Source of the DNA: Bretschneidera sinensis
Taxonomy: Eukaryota > Streptophyta > Magnoliopsida > Brassicales > Akaniaceae
Direction: 5' to 3'
Assembly: GCA_023935145.1 (NCBI GenBank)
Contig: CM043700.1
Coordinates: 70,197,120 to 70,261,119 of the forward strand
DNA: 64,000 nt
Shown here: positions 1 to 9,600 of the stretch, in pieces
Numbering within the stretch: the stretch's first letter is position 1
How the letters are laid out: each line of letters begins with the position of its first letter
The notes under the pieces: model-generated
Told to the model about the DNA's origin: nothing
The model's database searches: none
Seen by the model: only the letters and a program-made list of their open reading frames with translations
Made by a program: the position numbers and the translations under genes

Positions 1-433
1 ATAAGAGCACTGATATTAAGATTGTAAGGGAGACTTTGATTATGAAATAAACTTGAGTTTTGGCATATCTATTGTTCTCTTCTCCCTGTTGTTATGTTCT
101 CCCTTTGTTCTTTTTTCTTTTCTACTTAATCTATTTCTGTCTATTTTCTCTCGGTTAATCTCTATGCTTCTCCACTTTCTTAATATGTTTCTGTTTCTAC
201 CTATCTGTCCTGCATCACTAATGTTTGTCTTTTTTTTGATGGGATCCCAGGATGTAGAAATTATATTTCTGATATTGCCATTCCTACATAGAGATGAGGT
301 TTTCCCTTTCATACTTTTTCTATACCAACTATTGTTGCACGCTCATGTCACATAAATAAATATTAAGCATGATTAATTGATTTATTACTTTTTTATATGT
401 AATGAAAAATATAAAAGTAAAGGATATAGTTAG
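1..433. other. AT-rich sequence, no gene recognised
   Basis: Two overlapping open frames, one on each strand, cover about 50-355. One encodes an almost purely hydrophobic Leu/Phe/Ser string and the other its basic complement. That is what a pyrimidine-rich strand gives by chance. No splice structure or family motif was seen. Confidence 0.4.
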
Positions 434-2040
434 GAATGCAAACCAGCCGAGTTTTACTATGTTCAAGCTCGGCTCGGTACACCTATAGTCATGCTTGTAC
501 ATGGCTTGAGCTTAAACAGAGCTTTTGACCACCTTGTCAAGCTCGACTTGATTATGTTTCTCTTTTTATATAAGAAAAAATATGTAAAAGGATAAAAATA
601 CACCAAAGGGATGTCATCCATGTACAAAAGAACAATATAAAAGATAGTGTTTTTATAAAATCAAAAAGATGATTCTATTTAAAAGAAAATTCCCCTCTAA
701 CCAAAAGACAGGGTGTTAAACCACCAATATTTAAGATCAATAATCAACCTTTCAATCTCATCAAAAACTCTCTTATTTCTCTCCGACCAAATTATCTAAT
801 AAATGGATATTGAGATTAGGGCAATGATCTTCTTCCTCTCTCTTGAAGCTTGAATGCGCTCCCAACAAATACCCAAGTCCTAAAAAACCATAATCCAGAG
901 TGGTCTAGTCCAAGAACAACTTAGAAGCAGATGATGCACGGACTCACAATCCGAAGTTGACTCAGTTAACTGCCCTGTTATGTAAACTGAGTCAAGCACG
1001 TTCTCGTTTATGAAACAAAGAAGCTGGCTGAGCATTTTTATCTTTTGTCTGTATCCTTTTCGAGCATAAAACTAGTAAAACATACTTATGAAAAAATTAA
1101 TACCAGTAAAACAATCTTGATACATGACAAATGATAAAGAAGAATCAAACAGCACCACCTTGGAGGCACACTTAAATGTCTTCCGAGTAATGAACCCATA
1201 GAACACCGAGTACCCCCTAAATCTTGCTGTACCTTATTGACTCCAAATCTAAAACCACTGCAACAAAGGACCTCAGTACATTGATTAAATCATCAAAAAG
1301 GAAAATAACTCGTATAAAAAATTACATTTCAAATTATATCCATTAATCAAAACCTCAAGAACCCATATCAAGCACAGAAATATAACGAAACCAATCCAAC
1401 AATCAAATTTGTATGAAATAAAAAAACCCATCAAATGCTTAAAAATCACTTACGATTAACGGAAACTCTGTAGAATGCATAATTCTCATTCACCCAGACA
1501 CAGAAAGAAAGAGGATTAGAGTCTCAAGGAGAGAATGAAGGGGGCAAGCTGCAAAGAGAGTAGAGGGATTGGACTAGGCAGTGGCGGCGGGGGAAGAGTT
1601 CGAGGATAGAGAAGGCACAGCCTTGCGAAGCTCGTTGAAGCAGAGATGTGATAGAATTGGCGCCAAGGAGTGTCGTGTGTTGGTTATGGGTTATGACTAT
1701 GAGAGACAGAGAAAGAATGGGGTGAAGATGGCTGAGATAATGGAGATCGAACCCTAATTGGCTTAAAAATAAATAAATAAATATATATGCCCTATAAATG
1801 AGTCTTAATTGAGCACTTACTTGAGTATAAACTGAGTTCATTAGGGAGCTGCTAAATGAACTGTTCAGGAGCTTAAACAAACTGAGTTTGTCACATATCA
1901 AAATTGAAAAAAACAAGCTGATCTTGCCTAAGTTCAAGCTCCGCTAGTTTATTGAACAAGCCTAAATTTTATGTTCAGACTTGTTCATCCATTTTAATAA
2001 ACAAGCATAAATGAGCTTTAACAGAGCTCGTTCACGATGT
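434..2040. mobile_element. Possible hAT-like element with CTCGG/GAGCTCG-rich ends
   Basis: The left part (about 434-540) is rich in GCTCGG, AGCTCGAC and GAGCTT words. The right part (about 1840-2040) is rich in the same kind of words (GAGCTCGTTCACGA, TTCAAGCTCCGC). Such AGCTCG-rich ends are common on non-autonomous plant DNA elements. No clean terminal inverted repeat or target-site duplication could be confirmed, so the boundaries are approximate. A LINE fragment lies inside. The rest is AT-rich and has no recognisable gene, although a purine-rich stretch near 1500-1740 could once have been a 5' UTR on the minus strand. Confidence 0.3.
600..980 (-). mobile_element. LINE (L1-type) 3' end fragment
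   Basis: On the minus strand, about 790-700 translates as W-S-E-R-N-K-R-V-F-D-E-I-E-R-L-I followed shortly by W-W. This is the usual C-terminal tail of plant L1-type reverse transcriptase ORFs, just past the zinc-binding (zf-RVT) domain. The longer LINE at 33-35.7 kb has an equivalent tail (W-M-V-R-N-Q-R-A-F). Only this tail is present and it has stop codons. It is a 5'-truncated, dead copy. Confidence 0.6.
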
Positions 2041-3004
2041 ACACAACGAGTGTACCATTCACGTACATCTTTCGATATAATGATTCGATATTGACAAGAA
2101 AAATAAAATGCAATCTTCAAAATCTATAACATTAAGAAACATTGATGTTCTAACGTAAAATCCAATATATGGATGACGGACGAATTTATTAATGCGATAA
2201 AATCTAATCAAATATTTAAAAATTTAACGGATATAATTACATAGTAATGAAGTGTTTGTGGAAAACTTGATTATACAGGGTAATGAATTTTTTTGTAAAT
2301 GACTTACTTATTTAGGGTAAAACTAAAACCTATTTTTATAAAAAAAAAAATGTTGATTTAATGAATTTAATTATATAAATAATTTATTATTTGTGGAAGG
2401 CTTGTTTATATGAAATAGTAGGGAAATGTCTATAAAAAAAACTTGTACAGTGTAAACCAAATCATAATTTCAGAGGAAAATGATATTTAATCTAAAAAGG
2501 TCATATTTGTGCTTTTTTATATAGTATAGACAAGTGCATGTTCCATTCTTTATTGGCTTGCTAGGTGTGCTTGCATTTATAATTTTATATATTAGTAAGA
2601 TGGTTCTCTCTCTTGGTAACTATTGTGCACAAACTATTGAAGTGTAAGCTTTGGGTTCTTCCCACAATTAATTTTGTTTCGTGAATTAACAAAGATATTT
2701 TTATTAAAAATATGAGGTAGTGCATCAGTGTAGCTTTTGATTGGATGGATTGGAGTCAGTTTGTTGGAATATTGATACACATTCTGACATGACAAGATCA
2801 TATTGTTTACAACCAATGAATGGTTGCTCGAATGGTCGGAGTTTTGACCCAATGAGTTTCAAGAGGATGACACGTTTGCTATGCTCATCTTGTGTTACTA
2901 TTGTTTGGGACAATGTGACCTTTTGACGCATTCTATTGATTGTTGATGTTTTCATCACATCTTCTTACTTCATGTATATGATTCTAATGCTGTGTTTATG
3001 TTAG
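2041..3004. other. AT-rich spacer upstream of the symplekin remnant
   Basis: No coding exon is recognised. A more balanced-composition patch at about 2725-2960 has an open frame on each strand, but neither resembles a known family or joins in phase to the exon starting at 3005. The symplekin exons that should precede 3005 are not visible here. Confidence 0.4.
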
Positions 3005-4812
3005 ATTTTGCTTATTTTCCCTCATTTTGTGAATCTTCCATTGGATAAGTTCCAAGCGGTGCTTGCTCGTATGCTGCAGGTAGCTTTCTTTCCATGTTTT
3101 TCCTTGGTTACCTTTTGGTGCATTTAAGAAAGTTTTACCACCTTTATGAATAATGTGATAATATTTTGGCAAACTCTTTCGATTGGCCATGTTATTTTAT
3201 TATAAAAAAGTCACTATTGTGAGTTAAGTTTACTGGTCATATTAAAGTGATTAGTTGCAATAATTGAACATTTTTTTTACATTGGTCTATTTTGTCTTTT
3301 AGCATTTTATTTTGCTGTTTATGTTTTCATACTTTTCGATAAGTGTCGTATTAGTTAACAATAATTTTTTTTTTCTTGAAATTGTATGCTATCATAGGTG
3401 GTCTTTTCAAATGTCTCAAGTTGCATGCTTTTTGGGCATCAGTCTTCTCAGCTCAATTTTTCTTGTGCAATTTTAAAGAAAGCACATGTTTAGATCCCTG
3501 TAAAATGCATAATTTGCTTTGTCCAGTTGAATGTTTCCTTTCAATATTAATTGATCTATCTGTTTTGTCTTGTAATATTGATACTCAGGAATCAGCTCAT
3601 TCTCGTCCAGTGCTCTCTCCAGCTGAAGTGTTAATAGCTATTCATGGGATTGATCCTGACAGAGATGGAATTCCTTTGAAGAAAGTATGTCTCTCCCCTG
3701 TAAACCCTTTAGAAAGAATTTTTGTCTCCTACTTTGAAACCTTGCTTGCAGAAGTGCTCAACTTGGTAATCTTATTCTGTGATCAGGTCACAGATGCATG
3801 CAATGCCTGTTTTGAGCAACGGTAGATATTCACCCAACAAGTTCTTGCAAAGGTCTTGAATCAATTGGTCTGTACCATGCTGTACCTCTAAGGGTTGTTT
3901 TATATTTATTTTCTTTTTCTATCATGAAAGTTTTCAATTCTCTCTTTGCTGGACTTGCTCATGCCAAGTTTCACCCCTGTAGGTTGAGCAGATTCCTCTT
4001 CCTTTACTGTTCATGCATACTGTATTACAAACTATTGGTGCTTTTCCAACATTGGTAAGGAATTATAAGCATGTTTTCTTTTCTAGGGAAGAGCACTATT
4101 TATACTTTTATTGATTGGTGAATAAAATAGCAGTTGCACTGCATTTCTGAGTTATATATCTCCACAAGGTAGCACAATAAATGCATAAACAGTTCCAAAC
4201 GACATAATTAAGGGTTTTGTGGTATATTAAGTTCTGTTGCTTAACTAGTATATATGAACTCCTTAGAAATCAACTTGATATTGTATTTCATGGGCTTATG
4301 GCTAACGATCTCTGATACTTACTGACAAGCAGATACTTGTGACATTACCATATATACTATGGTATATGCATGCATACACTCTCACACAGTAATTATGTTT
4401 ACGTATATTTTACATATATGTTTTTTCTCTGCAGTGATGCATAAGCTACTATTCAGAATGCTAATAGATTGTTGAAAATATATCCCGTCTTCTAGTTTTG
4501 AAAGCCAAAGTGGCTCATTTAAGTGCCTTTGTTAGTTTCTAGTAGTTACATTAAGCGGCTGCTTTCCCATTAGTAATGGTTGTCTAAAATCACTTGAAAT
4601 GTTGTAGGTGGAATTTATTTTGGAGATCCTTTCTCCTCTTGTAAGCAAGCAGGTGAGTATTTTAACATTTAGCCTACTGTAGGTCATTGTTATTTCATGC
4701 TTATGATTGATTAGATGAGTTGTTGCAGATATGGAAGTACCCGAAGTTGTGGGTAGGATTCTTGAAATGTGCACTTTTGATAAAGCCTCAGTCATTCAGT
4801 GTGTCGCTTCAG
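3005..4812 (+). pseudogene. Symplekin C-terminal fragment (mRNA 3'-end processing scaffold), pseudogene
   Basis: Six exons are visible: 3005-3079, 3589-3684, 3787-3867, 3983-4054, 4608-4652 and 4729-4812. Nearly all junctions are GT-AG, all are phase 0, and together they give about 150 codons. The translation carries the symplekin C-terminal signature: LPLDKFQAVLARMLQ, SPAEVLIAIHGIDPD, TDACNACFEQR, IFTQQVLAKVLNQLV, QIPLPLLFM and [15 protein letters not shown]. Symplekin scaffolds the CPSF/CstF cleavage and polyadenylation machinery; the Arabidopsis counterpart is ESP4. Full plant proteins exceed 1,000 residues, so most of the N-terminus is missing. The expected continuation after 4812 (LPPPQLE...) is also absent. 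Codon 3823-3825 is TAG, between CFEQR and IFTQQV, where relatives commonly have Gln; this fits one CAG-to-TAG change. Double truncation plus the internal stop make a functional product unlikely. Confidence 0.8.
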
Positions 4813-5580
4813 GTGCGTTGTGTTTTCTTTGCTGCTTGTGTCATTGTTACAGTTAAAAGGCTCGAGAGAGGCGGGCTATACATCCGATAAGAGATCTAGA
4901 TATATTAGGTCGAGGAACACCTACTTTAGCTTTTTGCACTAGAAGCTCTGCTCTTCCACATGTGCTTATCCGAGAATGGATGGGGTTAAGCACCACTCTG
5001 ACAAAATGGAGTTCCCTCTGTTACCTGAATCAGTATTTGCTTTTGAAAATAAGAGAATGGCAATGCAAGATTGTTGCACTATTAACTTATGCCAGAGTTT
5101 ACTTACCGAAAAACAAATTCTAGTTTAGTTCTTGTTTGTGGGTTTAGCAATACATTATCTATCTCAACAAATTCTATATACACTTTGACGGCTGATACAT
5201 ACATCAGGATGCCATGTGCTCGAGAATGGTTATCCTTTCCTGGAGGTTTTAGGCCGTCATTTTACAAAAGGCTAATCTTAATTTTGTAAGTTAAATAAAT
5301 GCCGGTAAATTTGATGTTTTCATGTACCAAGTAGAATTCTTTAGAATGCAACAAGCCTCTACAGGCACTGTATATTCTTTGATTAATTTGTTTGCATTTT
5401 TTGTCACATTTGTGAAGTAGTATTAGCGTGATTTAGATTATGTCTGACTCGGCTTCATCATTTGAATTCTAAATGTTTTAAGGTGTCTTATTCTGACTAA
5501 CTGACCTTCATTAGTATCTTTGCAGATTTTATATTAACCATAAAAAAGGTTACTCGCGCACAGATTTTGTTGTGAATAAG
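4813..5580. other. Sequence beyond the symplekin remnant, nothing recognised
   Basis: All forward frames after the last recognised exon hit stops quickly. The expected final symplekin exon could not be found. The ORF at 5089-5289 looks like no known protein. Confidence 0.4.
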
Positions 5581-5599
5581 TTAACGCACCCACGTAATT

Positions 5600-6125
5600 T
5601 TTTCACGTGTATGAGTAGATGAATTCCTTTAGTTGATGTTCGCTCTGATGTAATAATAATAAAAAGAAGCTATACCACCTCTTTGAACGACAAATGCCGG
5701 TGCTACTTTTTCAAATTCTGAAGAATGGTACGTTCAATCATGTCATGTTACAGTCGGGGTTAGGCACAATAGATCCTGACTGCGAATTTTGATGAATGTT
5801 ATCTTTTACATGTACTTTATGAGAGGTTTCACATGCCTGAATAGTTTCAAACGCATGGAATTCCTTTCCTTAGCCGATGATGTTCGTTCTGAACAATATA
5901 GGTATTTAGTTTTTCTCCTCTCAATTTCTGGAGAATATTACTGTCAATCTTTTAACTGTACTACCTCTTTGAACAACGAATGGTGCTACTTCTTTTCTTT
6001 CAAATTCTGAAGAATGCTACCTTCAATCATGTCAAGTTACGGTCGGGCCCATTAGATCCTGACTGTATATTGCAGTCTGCAGACGCAATTTTTTATGAGT
6101 GTTCACTTGCATGTGAAATGCAGAC
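5600..6125 (+). repeat. Two-copy tandem repeat (about 240 bp) carrying an inverted phosphatase-exon fragment
   Basis: Unit 1 (about 5620-5860) and unit 2 (about 5858-6120) share in order: GAATTCCTTT, GATGTTCG-TCTGA, CTACCTCTTTGAAC-ACGA, TTTCAAATTCTGAAGAATG, TTCAATCATGTCA-GTTAC, and TAGATCCTGACTG. Inside unit 1, positions 5812-5866 match about 51 of 55 bases of the last exon of the phosphatase gene (6611-6751), but in the opposite orientation. One of the changes turns the exon's Trp codon into TAG. So a piece of the adjacent gene was copied in inverted orientation and became part of a duplicated block about 0.8 kb from its source. Confidence 0.75.
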
Positions 6126-6610
6126 CTGTATATTTTCTCTTAACTGTTTAATATGCATAAAAAAATTCAACTGAAATCCAACAACATCCACTACTCAACA
6201 AATATAATGCAAGTTTTTACAGATTTGGACAATCTAATCAGATTGATTTGATCATGCAATGACAAAACTACATGCAGAAGCGCACCAATCAATCATTCCC
6301 TTGGGGGCTTTTTCTGTGAAAATGTGTTAACATGGACAAGCCCAACTCATTCTTTACAAATACTAGTACTTCGCAAAACCTTCCGACTCAGGGAACATCC
6401 CTAGTTTCGAATGAATAAGAGTAGACTCAATTTTGATAGCCTTGCTGTATGAATTCTCTTATTCATGTAGCCAATTAGTATGCCTCCAAACAAATCTATC
6501 GGCGCCTCCTAACGGATAGCTGGCAACAATTGATAGGAAATACTGCCGAACAAGATCCATGTGCTCAGGTGCCTAGAGAAGAATTACAACTAGCCTATAG
6601 GTAACTTATT
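6126..6610 (-). other. Probable 3' UTR and flank of the phosphatase gene
   Basis: This lies directly downstream of the phosphatase stop codon on the minus strand. It has no open frame of note. It probably contains the 3' UTR, but no single poly(A) signal stands out. Confidence 0.4.
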
Positions 6611-9600
6611 TTATTTCCACGCTGTCAAACCGTAAGCAGGTATTCCATGCATTTGAAACCATTCAGGCATGTAAAACCTCTCATAAAGTACAGGCCTAAC
6701 ATCCTTTTGCAGGGAGAGGTTCTTGAGGAGTGGGAGGAGGACCTCCAAAAGCTAAACCAAATTATATGAGGATATAAGAAGATATATGTCGAGAAATGGT
6801 CAAAATGTTATGTTCAATAAGAATAAACCCAACCTGATCATCATATGGCTGCCCGACAGAGAATGGAACGCACGGTATTCCATTTAACGGTTGAAGCAAG
6901 AAACTGAAGGGGTTGTTATCAACAATTACAATTCTACAGAGATCTTTCGATAAACAAGAGAGATCCTTCACATGTTCTCGATATTCCCTGCAATTTAATA
7001 GGATATACATCTCAATCATTAATGTTACTTACACACATAAATGAAATTCAAATTCTAGCAGCTCAGATAAATAATTGGAGGGAAAAAAGTGTAAATTACT
7101 TGTTTGTTATTAGACTTCAGTTAAGTTTACACTAAGAGATAGATTTGAAGGAATAATAGAACACTTCTGTGTTTATTTCTGAATTAATATGGCCAAAAAG
7201 AATAATGGAGTCTTGCAGCAAGAGAGTGGTGGAAGGAGGCAAAACTAAATCATACAAGCCAACCAGGTAGATTTTTTTAATATAAAAAAGATAACTATTT
7301 CCTTAATCGAAAAAAATTGTGATCCAGATCTCGTGGATATTTCAATTCCAGCAAATAATGAAGCTATAGCTTCAATTAGATTAATTCTTAGCAAATTAGT
7401 ATAGGGCCAGCTACTTATCATTGCCTTGCTAAGCTATTGCCTCACCAACAAGCTAATCAGATGCGAGTTGCTCCTCGAGGGATTCCTCCTTTTGCTCCTC
7501 AGCCACGTTTAGCAAGCTTTTAACACAGGACCACAAACACAAAAGCCACTTGCTTCTCGTTAAGAGAAAGAAGTAAAGTGCTAACGTCTGCTTTCTTTAG
7601 TTTGCTAAATCTATAGCGAGATTTGGCAGGCATCTGTAGTCATCAAAGGCAGGAATTCTGGTGAAAGCTATCCTTCTATCTAGGGACCTCTCTTATCTAC
7701 CAACTTATGATGCTGGGAAAAAAGGCCACTAAACAGATCTTCACCATATCTATATTAAATCTGGGAAAGAAAGGAAGACATCTTGTAGCTTTCGGGTTCC
7801 CAAAAACATAATTAGCACAAAATTAAATAGACTTTCAAGCAGGAACAGAAATTCTATTGTTGTTCAATTCGCAGTTTGCTTAACTTCTTCATTAAGTGGT
7901 AAACACATTGTCTTACAAATTTAGGTAGCATTTGGTATCGCTGCCAGTTTTCTGTTTTTGGTTTCCTGTTTTCAACTATTTTGTTTCTGTTTTGTTATTG
8001 AAATTCTGAAAACATAAAACACATTTGGTAATAATAATTATAAATATTGTTTTTTGTTTTCTAAAATTGAAAACAAAAAAATGTTTGATTGATCATAGGA
8101 AGTACTTTCAATTTTTTTTCAACTTCATAATCGTAGAATGTCTATAATATCATTGATATTTAATAATATTAACTACCAAATATACAACCAGTACTTGAGA
8201 GTTGAGACTATACCAAAAAGTTATACCACGCCTCTAATTTGTTAAAATATGCCACACCCTTCTTAAATAGGCACTGTTATATTCAGTAATCAGAAACTGT
8301 AAAATAGCAATTCATATTTCATAGCTCTCTCAAAAAAAATTAATTATAGCAGTCCATTTTTGAGTATTTTTTGTTCAATTTTGTTGATAAAAAGCATCAT
8401 TATGCAATTGGATTTTCTTTAACCCATTAAGCATGCTTGAAAATTGAATGAAACAACTTCTTGTCTTATCTTCTTTCATCCCCATTTTTCTCTAAAGATC
8501 AGCAGTGAGAAAACACCAAAAAAAATTATGTTGGATAGTAATCTTGACATCATCTCAGCCTGAATCATTTTGTGCTCATCAATAGTCATAATGAGAACAA
8601 ATGATCTTAACAGAGGTGCCACACAAGATCCAAGTACTAGAAGCTTTAAGAACCAAGCAATTTCTTGCTGCCTTAACATCTTTTTTTTTTTTTTTTCTGA
8701 CATTGTTACCATTTCGCAAGGTTTTATACCTAAAAATTTAGGTGGTCCTTTATAATAAAGTAGAAGAGTGGGATTTATGAGTGCCATTCCTATAAAGAGA
8801 GGGAGGAAGGTCGAGAAAGAGAGAGAGAGAGAGAGAGAGAGTGACATGAAAAATACGGAGATGGTCTACGATGGAGGAGCTCTGCCCAAAAGAGTCCTAA
8901 GTTTGTTGTCAAATTTTGACTTGGCTAACCAAATAAATACGAAAAATGATATAAAATTAAATAAAACTATAAAAGCCTAAATCGTGGCTCAAACCCAGAC
9001 TGACTGTGCGGTAAGTTAGGCGGAACTGTTCCACGTGGTTTCCAGTTTTCAATTTGTTTATGAAAACCATGGAAACAAGTTTTTCTGTTTCCGGTTTTTG
9101 TTGCATTTTCGTTTTCATTTTTATAAATTTGAAAATGAAAACATAATAAAGTCAAACGTGTTTTTTTGTTGTCGTTTTCATTTTTTTTTTTTTAAAAAAA
9201 GGAAACGACAACAATACCAAACGAACCCTTAGCTGTTAAAAACACATAACCAAGAGCATCATGAGATACCAGTAGGAAATGGACTAAGTCTGACACTGAA
9301 ACTCCAATAACTCAGGTTGACATTTAGCTGACAGAATATGTGCATCTCCCATAGTTTCTGTTATGGAATAAAATGCTTTATGAAATTCAGTAGAATGCCA
9401 AAAGCTGAAGAAAAGATTACTGACTGGCATTCATAATGATGCTCAGTAGCTAAGTTAGAAATATTATTGCAGTAGTTTGTTCGGAAAGAAGCTAAAGAGG
9501 ATTCTACAATAACTCCAGGCTCGACCCACAAAACAGTCATAATAGAGAGCAAGAAGAACTGAAGTCAGTGCTGTTCACCACTTTCCCTCCTGGTCTCATC

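Noticed and set aside
1524..1937. 137-codon minus-strand frame
   Set aside because: Low-complexity Leu/Ser/Phe composition, no family match and no consistent splice partner; it may contain an old leader but cannot be supported as a gene.
2634..2958. Overlapping frames on both strands near 2.7-2.9 kb
   Set aside because: They are mutual shadows with no recognisable domain and do not join the symplekin exons in phase.
8476..8847. 123-codon minus-strand frame with hydrophobic stretches
   Set aside because: Starts in a (CT)n repeat and crosses a poly(A)/poly(T) run; consistent with a chance frame inside a MITE-like insertion.
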